Shown here: one piece after another, positions 21,101 through 27,665 of the stretch
How positions within the stretch are numbered: position 1 is the first letter of the stretch
Layout: each line of letters opens with the position of its first letter
Source of the DNA: Ostreococcus lucimarinus CCE9901
Lineage: Eukaryota; Chlorophyta; Mamiellophyceae; Mamiellales; Bathycoccaceae
DNA: 64,000 nt
Reading direction: 5' to 3'
Assembly: GCF_000092065.1 (NCBI RefSeq)
Contig: NC_009367.1
Span: 372,001-436,000, forward strand
Position numbers and translations under genes: made by a program
Notes under the pieces: generated by a model
What the model saw: the letters and a program-made list of their open reading frames with translations, nothing else
The model's database searches: none
What the model was told of the DNA's origin: nothing

Positions 21101-21227
21101 CGTCATCGTCGACGCGAATCGTTGCGTCCGAATCCGAATCGTAGCCCTGCGGCGCCCCGCATTCCGCGCACGTCGCCGCGCCGCCGCGCACGACGGCCCG
21201 GCACGTCGCGCACCGCGTCGAATCCAT
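18177..21227 (-). CDS. Large orphan protein: N-terminal zinc ribbon and C-terminal membrane hairpin
   Basis: 1016 residues from ATG 21227 (a GTG 9 nt upstream was ignored). The start has a four-Cys zinc ribbon, CATCRAVV...CAECG, then a 90-residue acidic/Ser stretch. The body (about 100-700) is a mixed alpha/beta region with no family I recognise; blocks such as RSPWIRELPLLVLVYEGIV and NLFSERQRSMLNITYKG look conserved. A helical region follows, then two hydrophobic segments near the C-terminal third (VNVPAVWFILNMLAWSALGG and VYLMRYLAYMHC). The tail is acidic and Lys-rich. It may be a membrane-tethered protein facing the cytosol. The single uninterrupted 3-kb frame shows it is a real gene. Confidence 0.75.
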   Translation of the reverse strand: MDSTRCATCRAVVRGGAATCAECGAPQGYDSDSDATIRVDDDDDDDDSSHYARDARDSSASDADSSTSASSTTRRRREVESREREMEESPEALKLLYMLSLYTDASQKQSKSKSAVSNNNNNKRSPWIRELPLLVLVYEGIVRNAVFDYDYAPKSEKIFGACPRYLNVSEEGRDDLDDLRELGFITALKVTSETYDHSTLLKISKKGSEFLQRMTASGRFTSAMRQSVDSLVHEAGHLLEVRYDRESSDFFLTVPSIGVRIRSTITDVEDVPYVSSPYIPPHMLSSDAFTPNALNGHKKAKRVLGGAVQSSRDIRDPRLSESILLDSVKIIVTEYVPMGSNEMVSFCRKLGTGDRVAGGMFTAEASATQDEFNMVVGINADNKTELKVLDVDETRFVNVEADLLATGAPKSNLVQQQIEVFGINFRENGAITYGIVVNGIADRIRNDISVDLLARLLSDVHEDTSSLVGNLFSERQRSMLNITYKGEPDNRDKFTCIIAERATPKLKAAAYMDGEDNENELKQVIGATFYAYDLNEQEVIVFGSRGVVVFGPRTERHHKLLATYSAFQARSLFIKSVFSSCFALNDELKKTRALIETYQIDPTNVTRIRSRLADHTTTVTILSATQQFVLESLENVDTSREKLSADMSDGASQVLYDLFQLEPSWKRLQRRAVDLEKVIAACVNDLESLREMNAVIGSRRKLRINEAIEGTTKNLEDAFRAQARNSTTLEVTQVILSGTLAFDILDRFTGQYLSFTEIRWAVEAVQPYIVNVPAVWFILNMLAWSALGGGIVYLMRYLAYMHCSVETKKLTLNKPIHLSRWRRFIATRNVESTAFKEENNRRVVKYGWTEPIDVKKWKGTPPKINVTIDERYGFILQAMIIINKRTCTLSGDAVWRQFWSDVFVARNVHDQSRELFDTDTGDRLQTAEYSSEEEDETRRDVTAKIIGIDNRKSTLKWRDGRQILAQDDTDDDIDSDEEAIAKTGDLTFEGFVASRSLKLAREEEKAKKKRAARMEK

Positions 21228-21483
21228 CGTATCCACCGATGGATTCGACCGCGGAGTGACGACGAACGAACGAACGCGCGAAAACCACCGACGTCCTCGC
21301 CCGAGCCCTCAACCTGTAACATTCGCGATCGCGGATCGACGGCGTCAAGCCGCGAAGATCTGTCGCAAACCCACCATCGAGCGACGTATAATACCAATTA
21401 TTCGTCCACCTCGCCGAGTTAAGCCTCGAAATAAAGAGCATGGGCAGTCGAATGTCCGCGATGTTGTGCGTATGCATAAACAG

Positions 21484-21596
21484 TCTTCCTTAACTCAGCT
21501 GGTAGAGTGTCAGACTGTTAGGAAAAAGTCTCCGTCGAATATGACGGCTGCTCCGATAGAGATCTGGAAGCCGCGGGATCGAAACCCGCAGGAAGA
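21484..21596 (+). tRNA. tRNA-Asn(GTT)-like sequence with 41-nt intron
   Basis: The cloverleaf closes by eye: acceptor TCTTCCT/AGGAAGA (7 bp), D-arm ACTC-AGCTGGTA-GAGT, anticodon stem TCAGA/TCTGG with loop CTGTTA-A (anticodon GTT), T-arm GCGGG/CCCGC. A 41-nt insert after position 37 is where eukaryotic tRNA introns lie, leaving a 72-nt tRNA. Odd points are U at position 1 and a T-loop reading ATCGAAA instead of TTCGANN, which weakens the B box. It could be a working tRNA gene, but the second copy makes a SINE head more likely. Confidence 0.5.
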
Positions 21597-21725
21597 GATG
21601 TGTCGACATCAAACCTTACTTTTTCCCATACCCGATTGTCCGTGATGGAAAAGCGACACGACAACACTGTGACTTTCGTCGTTTCGGGGTGACGGATAGT
21701 ACTTTAAAAAATTTATCGCTATGAG
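21484..21725 (+). mobile_element. tRNA-Asn-derived SINE candidate, copy 1 (full head)
   Basis: A tRNA-like head (21484-21596) is followed by about 130 bp of unrelated body ending in an A/T-rich tail near TTTAAAAAATTTATCGCT. Bases 21498-21725 recur at 27433-27660 with only three substitutions and no gaps. Just after the head is GTGTCGACAT (21600-21609), a match to the zinc-deficiency element. Head, body, A-rich end and a second copy truncated at the 5' side are the hallmarks of a SINE. A duplicated tRNA gene with its flank is the alternative. No target-site duplication could be established. Confidence 0.6.
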
Positions 21726-21750
21726 TAATAAAAATAAACTTTTTTTTTGA

Positions 21751-21766
21751 GTTGGGGCACCCCAAC
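21751..21766. repeat. Perfect 7-bp stem palindrome
   Basis: GTTGGGG-CA-CCCCAAC, 25 bp past the end of SINE copy 1. It could form a hairpin; function unknown. Confidence 0.7.
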
Positions 21767-21840
21767 ATGATAAAACCGCACATCGACGTTGATGTACCGC
21801 ATGTAAGATTTCTCCAGAACCAATCGTGTGAGTGAAGTGG

Positions 21841-22338
21841 TCAAGCCAAGCCGCGTAACTCATCTACCGTAAATTGATACTTGTCGAGACTGCGCTTCGA
21901 AGGCAGCGTGCCGCGCGCTCGGGCATTCTTGAGGCACGTCTTGCGCAGTATTCCTTTTGCGTGCTGCTTGTAATAATTGAGTTGTCTGTAGTTACCATCG
22001 CCGCCGTCCCGCTTCGGCGTATATTGAGCTCTGCTGTAGGCTGGACTCTCGTCCACGTTCTCGCGGCACGCGTGTTTCTGGCTGCGTCCAGCAGCTCGGG
22101 AGTTGAATAAGCCGTCACGCTTCTCTCTCATGTAGGCACCTTTACGTTGATGGAGCTCTCCAGCTGGAATGTCCTTTTCGAGAACTCTCACGTCCGCGTC
22201 GCCAAACGTGAAGATTGGATGTCGTGCGTATTTATGCGAGGCAAGGCGCGCTCTGAGCGAACCCGTCGTCGATCCGATGTACGTTTTGTTACATTTCGCA
22301 TTATCGCTAAACATTTCGTACACGCATCCCGACGGCAT
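21841..22338 (-). CDS. GIY-YIG endonuclease-like protein, probably catalytically dead
   Basis: 165 residues from ATG 22338. Residues 5-35 read CVYEMFSDNAKCNKTYIGST then SLRARLASHK: the GIY-YIG core, with the first element as CVY, the second as TYIG, and the catalytic Arg. The later helix usually carries the metal-binding Glu in an R-E-x-x-W/Y-I context; here it reads HQRKGAYM, with Lys in place of that Glu. The C-terminus is a Lys/Arg/Tyr-rich tail as in stand-alone GIY-YIG proteins of algal viruses and mobile elements. It sits beside SINE copy 1 and the MITE-like element, which fits a selfish-element origin. No ATG-proximal targeting signal is seen. Confidence 0.65.
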   Translation of the reverse strand: MPSGCVYEMFSDNAKCNKTYIGSTTGSLRARLASHKYARHPIFTFGDADVRVLEKDIPAGELHQRKGAYMREKRDGLFNSRAAGRSQKHACRENVDESPAYSRAQYTPKRDGGDGNYRQLNYYKQHAKGILRKTCLKNARARGTLPSKRSLDKYQFTVDELRGLA

Positions 22339-22772
22339 TTGTCCTGGTTACCTATCTATCCCTAAGAAAATATTGTTGCCAAAAGTGCCTCCTCCTGCGG
22401 TTTGCAGTCACATCCGAGAGACCATAGGTACGCGTATCGCTGCGTGGGCTGCAAGGTCCGGAATGTAGATACCGAACCGCCTGATTTCACACCTGGACGT
22501 TCGTGATCCGTCGAGACCTGACGAAATGACGAACTTGTTTTGTCGTCCACAAATTCGTCAACCCGTCGTTCGGTGACACTTTGTGTGTACCAATGATGAA
22601 AATGACGAAATGTTAAAATATTTTAATGTTTATTTTTATTTTAGATCTATGACAAGCAACAGTGTGGACCTTTATGAAAACAGTTCGTCATTCGTCATTT
22701 CGTCAGGATCCAAACCATGGTCTTTTTGGTGTCTCGTTGAGTCTTCATATTGCAAATGTACGAATTACAAAA
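22339..22772. other. A/T-rich non-coding stretch with MITE-like element
   Basis: 434 bp with much lower GC than the flanking housekeeping DNA. Apart from the inverted-repeat element at 22517-22707 no gene is convincing. Confidence 0.5.
22517..22707. mobile_element. MITE-like element with 17-bp terminal inverted repeats
   Basis: CCTGACGAAATGACGAA at 22517-22533 is perfectly inverted at 22691-22707. The 191-bp unit has an A/T-rich interior including a TTAAAATATTTTAATG palindrome-like stretch at about 22615-22628. Extra CGTCATT/GACGAA repeats lie next to the right arm. Size and structure fit a non-autonomous DNA transposon. No clear target duplication was found, and no second copy occurs in the window. 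Confidence 0.5.
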
Positions 22773-23069
22773 TTAGTATGAGCACCAGACGACCGCCGGC
22801 GCGAGCTCCGTCTCCCCTGTGTACCCATTGTCCTTCAGCCACTCGAAGCACCCGTCGCGGTGAATTTCCCAATAGACGCCCTTCTCGTCTCTACCTTGCC
22901 TCAGGTGGTCCTCTTCCATTGGGACCCTGTGGCCCTTTTCCTTCTTGAAGAAGTCCTTGAGCTTATTGCCGACCTTCGTCGCGCTATCTTGACCGCGCGC
23001 AGCCGCTGGCAACCACGTCTGGTATTCGATGAAGATGTCACTGTGTGCATAAAAATGACTTGCGCTCAC
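22773..23069 (-). pseudogene. Unidentified gene remnant (no in-frame ATG)
   Basis: Open for about 98 codons after a TGA, but the first codon is not ATG, so this looks like a 3' exon or a truncated gene. It reads as real protein: DIFIEYQTWLPAAARGQ, KVGNKLKDFFKKEKGHRVP, EIHRDGCFEWLKDNGY. The F-x-x-Y-x-x-W start and basic helix recall C-terminal tails of viral or plasmid D5/P4-type replication proteins, a weak resemblance only. It lies on the same strand as the broken remnants at 26,932-27,402 and could be part of the same old element. Confidence 0.35.
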
Positions 23070-23099
23070 ATCGGTGTGGGCTCACTATAAAGGACAAGC

Positions 23100-23174
23100 T
23101 TACATGTCGGAAGAGTTGCCCGAGTCCACATCTCCACCCTGTTCCGCTTCAGTGTCACCTAGAAAGACATCAGA
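23100..23174 (-). pseudogene. Apparent 3' remnant of a second COG0523 gene copy
   Basis: Immediately after (and overlapping the stop of) the COG0523 gene, another frame reads SDVFLGDTEAEQGGDVDSG and ends NSSDM-stop. It repeats the DVFL block found inside the intact gene (GDVFLDEDDE), and 14 bp (CTAGAAAGACATCA) are identical between 23158-23171 and 23345-23358. This suggests an old tandem duplication or an alternative tail; it is too short to be sure. Confidence 0.35.
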
Positions 23175-24810
23175 CTAAGCCGTCGTTTTGAGAGGGCGCC
23201 GACTTTGCCTTTGGTTTTGCCTTCGACTTTGAAGTGGGTTGCGGCCTGATCTCCTCTTCGATCTCCTCGTCGTCGACCAAATCTTCGTCGATTTCTTCGT
23301 CGTCTTCGTCATCGACTTCGTCGTCTTCGTCTTCGTCGTCTTCGTCTAGAAAGACATCACCCATGACTGCTCTCCAGCCATCAGAACCCATTTCGAATTC
23401 TTCGTCGGTCAAGAGGCAAGAGTCCAACGTTGATTGAATTTCATCGTATTTAAGATCCTTGCCAATGAACACCAGTTCTTGTCGGCGATCACCATAAGGC
23501 CCCTCCCAGTCTTTACGAAGTTCTTGCTTTATCCCCTGTGAGCCGACCCAAGCATTTTTATTCAGCGCGGTCCATCGGCTTGATCCTTCGAGAGAGTAAA
23601 TATTACCAGCCTGACTGAAAACAATTATCAAGTCGTGGGCATCACTGAGCCACGTTACACCCTTCGAACGTAGCAGCACACCAATTTCACCTTCCCTTTT
23701 ACGGCGCTTGAGTTTCATCGCTTCTTGTCGCGCTCGAATATCTTTCACTGCACTCCAGTCTACACTTGGTGTCTCTTCATCTTTTTCTTCATCACGGTCA
23801 TCGGCCTCGAGGGAGCTGAAGAAGCGCTCGACAAATGAGCCTAAAAACCGTTTGGGATGAAAAGGTCTTCTGGCTCGGTAAATGAAAGACGTAATACCGA
23901 ACCGACTATCGTGACGTGTTTGGGAAGAACTTGGTGCAAGCGTGACCTCGCTTAAGGCTGTTTCTCTCATGCGAGCTCGCTTACAGCATGGAGACTCACC
24001 TTTGTCCCTAGCGCCGGCGCAGCATGACTTCACAGATGTTGCTTCTATCTCTTGTTCCCATGTTATGAAACCAGCAAAGTCATTCTCTTTGTAAAGTTTT
24101 GTATTGACGATTCGCGTAACGTCGATCGCGCCGTTCACAGCTTCAAGAATATCAGCACGTGAATTGAGAAGTTGTATCTGCGCTTTAATCTCGGCGAGTT
24201 GTTCGTCATCGACAGTGTCGACCTTGTTCAATACGACGACATTCGCGTACTCTATCTGTTCAGCCAACAATTGAGAGTAAGACTGCCTGTTCACAGCTGA
24301 CGCCCTGAAAGAATCAATCATGTCGAGAAAGTCACCTGCAGCGATGACCGTCACGCACGTATCCAGCCGCGCCAGTGTGCTCAAATGTTCATGCTCATCA
24401 ACGTGCGCAGCTTCATGATCGTGATCGTCCTCACAATTTGCGAAGAGTTTCGCAATTTCCGCCGGTTCCGACACTCCTGATGCCTCTACGATCATGTAGT
24501 CAAAATTGCCACTCTTGGCCATGTCCCCGATTTGTTTTACAAAGTCTCCGCTCAACGAACAGCACACGCATCCGTTCTGCATGGCAACCACCTCGTCGCT
24601 CTGCAGCAAAGCGGAATCATCGATTAATTTTTTGTCGATGTTCAACTCCGCGACGTCGTTCACGACGACGGCACACCGAAACTTTCCGTTCGCGTCTCGC
24701 TTAGCTTCGAGCACGCGTTTCAGAGTTGTCGTCTTCCCAGCGCCGAGGAACCCGCACAGCGTTGTCACCGGCAATCGATTATGATTGGCGATTGCGGCGG
24801 GTGTGGACAT
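23170..24810 (-). CDS. COG0523/CobW-family GTPase (ZNG1-type zinc metallochaperone)
   Basis: 546 residues from ATG 24810; a longer open frame starts only with GTG. Walker A GFLGAGKTT is at 20-28, the metal-binding CVCC motif at 81-84, the switch-like VEASGVSEPAEI follows, then an His/Asp metal-rich loop (EDDHDHEAAHVDEHEH), and NKVD gives guanine specificity. A CCAGAR...CCKRAR Cys-rich insert precedes the CobW C-terminal domain (RRPFHPKRF, VGSQGIKQELRKDWEGPYG). The tail is a long Asp/Glu run. The family hands zinc or other metals to client enzymes when metal is scarce. It is divergent from the ZIP transporter at 25273 across a promoter full of zinc-deficiency elements, which argues for zinc. 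GC is visibly lower than in neighbouring genes. Confidence 0.88.
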   Translation of the reverse strand: MSTPAAIANHNRLPVTTLCGFLGAGKTTTLKRVLEAKRDANGKFRCAVVVNDVAELNIDKKLIDDSALLQSDEVVAMQNGCVCCSLSGDFVKQIGDMAKSGNFDYMIVEASGVSEPAEIAKLFANCEDDHDHEAAHVDEHEHLSTLARLDTCVTVIAAGDFLDMIDSFRASAVNRQSYSQLLAEQIEYANVVVLNKVDTVDDEQLAEIKAQIQLLNSRADILEAVNGAIDVTRIVNTKLYKENDFAGFITWEQEIEATSVKSCCAGARDKGESPCCKRARMRETALSEVTLAPSSSQTRHDSRFGITSFIYRARRPFHPKRFLGSFVERFFSSLEADDRDEEKDEETPSVDWSAVKDIRARQEAMKLKRRKREGEIGVLLRSKGVTWLSDAHDLIIVFSQAGNIYSLEGSSRWTALNKNAWVGSQGIKQELRKDWEGPYGDRRQELVFIGKDLKYDEIQSTLDSCLLTDEEFEMGSDGWRAVMGDVFLDEDDEDEDDEVDDEDDEEIDEDLVDDEEIEEEIRPQPTSKSKAKPKAKSAPSQNDGLV

Positions 24811-25272
24811 GATGTACGGCGATCGACGTCTCCGCGCGCGAACGAGCCGAAGAGGCGTCGCGAAGTGCGGCGATGCGCGCGCGTCGTGCACGTGTCGACG
24901 ATTCGCGTCGTGCACGTGTCGAGGATCGTCGTACGCGACGCCCCGCGAAGCCCATCACGGATCGCGTCGCGACGCGCGTCGTAAACATGTCGACACGCAT
25001 GTCGACATATTTACCCACGCGCGTGTACGCATTGAACCCCGTGATGCATCTATATACGAAAAACGTCTCGACGCACATGTCGACATATTTCGACATATCC
25101 AAGTACCACCGAGATGTGTCGACACTGCGGCGGATGTCGACATTTTGTCGTTCGCGAGTCGTGACTTATAAACGACCGCCCTCCATCGCGCCGGTTCGGT
25201 TCGTATGCCGCTTTAGTTTGTGCGCAGCCGCACTTACCGACGCCGGCGAAGACGACGACGACGACGGAAACG
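24811..25272. promoter_or_regulatory. Bidirectional zinc-responsive promoter with five ZDRE sites
   Basis: This 462-bp region separates the COG0523 GTPase and ZIP start codons. Perfect RTGTCGACAY sites occur at 24987-24996, 24999-25008, 25077-25086, 25116-25125 and 25134-25143. A one-mismatch site (GTGTCGACGA) starts at 24893 and a half-site (TCGACATA) is near 25090-25097. This palindrome is the zinc-deficiency response element bound by plant F-group bZIPs (bZIP19/23). A TATAAA at 25167-25172 serves the ZIP side, 24 bp after the last site. A TATATAG on the minus strand near 25051 could serve the GTPase side. Confidence 0.85.
25167..25172 (+). promoter_or_regulatory. TATA box of the ZIP gene
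   Basis: TATAAA about 100 bp before ATG 25273 and 24 bp after the last zinc-deficiency element, in the expected order operator, TATA, gene. Confidence 0.6.
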
Positions 25273-26802
25273 ATGACGAACGAAAACACGAAGAACACGA
25301 AGACGACGATGCCGCCGCGCGAACGCGCACGCGGTGCGAGGACGGTCGAGCGACGACGAGGGCGAACGATGCGCTGCGCGAGCGCGCTCGGTGGTGGCAT
25401 CGCGATCGTCGCGAGCGCGCTCGCGCAGCGCGGCGCGCACGCGTCCGGCGCGCACGCATTCGAATGGGCTGGAATCTTTGAGACGCCAGAGAATGAATAC
25501 GTGTGGCAGGCGCAAAAGGTGGCCGATAAGTACGCCGCCGATACCATGAAAATGGTCATCTACGACGAAATCGCCGCCGGACACGACGAGCTCGAAGCCC
25601 GCGAGGATAGCGGTGATACCGCAATCGGGGGAGCTTGTACGACGGCTAAGATACGAGATAGTGTTTTGACACCTGATAGTGGGTGTGTCAACCTTGAATT
25701 TGACAACACCTGGCACACGACGCCGTTTAAGATTAATACGACTGGCATCGACGCGATCTCAATCTTCGCTGAGCACGTTCCCACCGAGTTCGAGCGCGAC
25801 GCGCACTATCTCAAGGACCTCCACGGAGATGACGTGGTGCCAAAAGCTTCACTTCCCGAAGCATCCACCGTGAGCGAATCGAAATCAAAACCGTGGGCCA
25901 ACGCCATTGGGGCGGCAATTATCGTCAATATCGTCACACTTTCTGGTGTGGTCTTTCTCATCCCGAGTATCGCTAAGAAGCAGAAAGCGTACCCTGAAAC
26001 TGTGAGTTGCACAATTAACTCGTTTGCCGCCGGCGCACTTCTTTCGGCTGCGTTTTATCTGATGTTCTACGAAGCCACGCATTTAATCAAACCTGCTGGC
26101 TCGGATGAGGCAGAGCAGACCGCATGGTGGGCTTCCGCTTCTATCTTCGGCTTTCTCATGGCCTACTTCATCGACTTTGGTATCTCTGTCGTGTTCCCAA
26201 CTCTTGGAAATACAGCGAAGACAACCGATGCGGAACTTGCAGTCAAAGGCGCTCAAGATGACTGTGATACTTGTACTTGTAACTCACACAAGTATCGCGT
26301 TCGAAGTGGTATCATTCTTGGAGATTTCATGCACAACCTAGTGGATGGTATTTTCATTGGCTTCGGCTTTCTGAACTGCGACAGTACCATGGGATGGTCG
26401 ATCACCGCCGCGACCGTCTATCACGAAATCGCTCAAGAGCTTGCTGACTACTTGGTGCTCGTAGACCCCTTCCAGGGCGATCTCGCGCCGTTGCCGACGC
26501 TGACTTTAAACTTCGTTTCCGGCTTGAGTGTCATTCTTGGCGTCCTCATTAGTGTTGGATCGGGAAATAACAACGACTTCTGGCATGGACTGCTGCTCGC
26601 CTTCGGTGCTGGAGTCTATCTGCAAATCGCCGCCGCAGAGTGCATGCCCCGAGTATCAGTGAGCGCCACTTCACCTCGTCTTCGCGCGACGAGCATTCTC
26701 ACCTTCATCGTCGGCGTTGTTGCCATCAGTCTCGTGCTCCTCAACCACAAGCATTGCACAGGCGGTGGCGGTGGCGGAGACTCACACGCACACGCGCACT
26801 AA
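25273..26802 (+). CDS. ZIP-family zinc transporter
   Basis: 509 residues from ATG 25273. The basic start is followed by a hydrophobic signal-like segment (about 36-50, ALGGGIAIVASALAQ), then a luminal/extracellular domain with three Cys. The membrane core begins at about 207 (ANAIGAAIIVNIVTLSGVVF). The transport site is visible in TM4 and TM5: H354-N355-x-x-D358 (DFMHNLVDG) and H384-E385-x-x-x-E389 (YHEIAQEL). The TM3-TM4 loop holds CDTCTCNSHK, and the C-terminus ends HSHAHAH; both could sense or bind metal. ZIPs move zinc or iron into the cytosol. The promoter with zinc-deficiency elements points to zinc uptake when the metal is scarce. Confidence 0.9.
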   Translation: MTNENTKNTKTTMPPRERARGARTVERRRGRTMRCASALGGGIAIVASALAQRGAHASGAHAFEWAGIFETPENEYVWQAQKVADKYAADTMKMVIYDEIAAGHDELEAREDSGDTAIGGACTTAKIRDSVLTPDSGCVNLEFDNTWHTTPFKINTTGIDAISIFAEHVPTEFERDAHYLKDLHGDDVVPKASLPEASTVSESKSKPWANAIGAAIIVNIVTLSGVVFLIPSIAKKQKAYPETVSCTINSFAAGALLSAAFYLMFYEATHLIKPAGSDEAEQTAWWASASIFGFLMAYFIDFGISVVFPTLGNTAKTTDAELAVKGAQDDCDTCTCNSHKYRVRSGIILGDFMHNLVDGIFIGFGFLNCDSTMGWSITAATVYHEIAQELADYLVLVDPFQGDLAPLPTLTLNFVSGLSVILGVLISVGSGNNNDFWHGLLLAFGAGVYLQIAAAECMPRVSVSATSPRLRATSILTFIVGVVAISLVLLNHKHCTGGGGGGDSHAHAH

Positions 26803-26931
26803 TGAGAGCGGTAAAAAAATGTCAATTACTATCAAATCAAGTTGTGGCAAACACACCCACGGCCACTGACGGAGATCTATTTTTCAAGCTAGAGGATCAT
26901 ATAAATTGTAAATCGAAACGCTCTTCGTAAT
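26803..26931 (+). other. ZIP 3' flank
   Basis: A/T-rich sequence after the ZIP stop, with an A run at about 26814-26820; presumably 3' UTR and polyadenylation region. No gene is seen. Confidence 0.4.
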
Positions 26932-27151
26932 TTACGGCACCTGTTCCTCGATCTCCTGGCGAACATCGATGAATTATTTCGATAAGATGTCCCAGATGTT
27001 ACCCACACCACGGTACTTGTGAAGCTTAATCCAGATACGCGCGCACGCCTTTCTGAAGCATGGTCGGTACCTCGGCTTTCAACTTGTCTGGGAGCGTCGC
27101 GTCGGCGTCCTTGACCTCGCGCAGAAAATCGAGCACCCTATTGGTGGAGAA
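26932..27151 (-). pseudogene. Broken gene remnant with one frameshift and an in-frame stop
   Basis: Reading down the minus strand from 27151: FSTNRVLDFLREVKDA, then LPDKLKAEVPTMLQKGVRAY, then after a frame change at about 27030 KLHKYRGVGNIWDILSK, a TAA, and FIDVRQEIEEQVP ending in TAA at 26934-26932. The pieces join into one sensible helical protein segment interrupted by two lesions, so this is a decayed gene. The GNIWDIL...F...R.E style recalls replication or packaging proteins of viruses and mobile elements, but no family can be named with confidence. Confidence 0.5.
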
Positions 27152-27402
27152 CTGTCAGGGAAGGATCCAAGGTGGCGGCATTTGATACACAGGTTGCGCC
27201 AGGCTTTGTTAGACAGCAACGGACTCGATTTTACATCATCCGCCAGTATTGCAATTCCTACACGCTTCCCATTTAGCCAGTGCTTGGGCTCCTCGAATTG
27301 GTCTGTTTCGGGATTATACAGACTGAGCATCTCTGGGGTCAAATACTCGTCCCACACGGAGGCGTTCATCAGGTGCCCATCGAGTTCCTTGTATTGCTTC
27401 AA
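27120..27402 (-). pseudogene. Decayed ORF, weakly like an A32-type packaging ATPase
   Basis: No ATG start; the frame reads SVWDEYLTPEMLSLYNPE, KHWLNGKRVGIAILADDVKS and NKAWRNLCIKCRHLGSFP. A hydrophobic strand ending in two Asp followed about 17 residues later by a C-RH motif is the layout around Walker B and the RH sensor of A32-like packaging ATPases of large DNA viruses and Polinton-like elements. No Walker A is present, so it is at most a fragment. It overlaps the start of the next remnant in another frame and abuts SINE copy 2. Confidence 0.3.
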
Positions 27403-27432
27403 TCTCGTCGCGGTATCTCTGTAAACAATTTT

Positions 27433-27660
27433 GCTGGTAGAGTGTCAGACTGTTAGGAAAAAGTCTCCGTCGAATATGACGGCTGCTCCGATAGAGATCT
27501 GGAAGCCGCGGGATCGAAACCCGCAGGAAGAGATGTGTCGACATCACACCTTACTTTTTCCCACACCCGATTGTCCGTGATGGAAAAGCGACACGACAAC
27601 ACTGTGACTTTCGTCGTTTCGGGGTGACGGATAGTACTTTAAAAAATTTATCGCTGTGAG
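27433..27660 (+). mobile_element. tRNA-Asn-derived SINE candidate, copy 2 (5'-truncated)
   Basis: Identical to 21498-21725 except three substitutions, no gaps. The first 14 nt of the tRNA head are missing and replaced by unrelated sequence, so no acceptor stem can form and this copy cannot be a working tRNA. 5' truncation is expected from LINE-driven reverse transcription. It carries the same GTGTCGACAT site at 27535-27544. Confidence 0.6.
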
Positions 27661-27665
27661 ATTCA

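Noticed and set aside
22583-22948. 121-codon plus-strand ORF
   Set aside because: Overlaps the MITE-like element and the remnant on the other strand; composition is not protein-like.
24873-25481. Plus-strand ORF through the zinc promoter
   Set aside because: Overlaps the ZIP start in another frame and has no protein-like composition; the region is explained by the operator array.
27433-27660. Second working tRNA-Asn gene
   Set aside because: The 5' acceptor strand and half of the D-stem are missing, so no cloverleaf can form.
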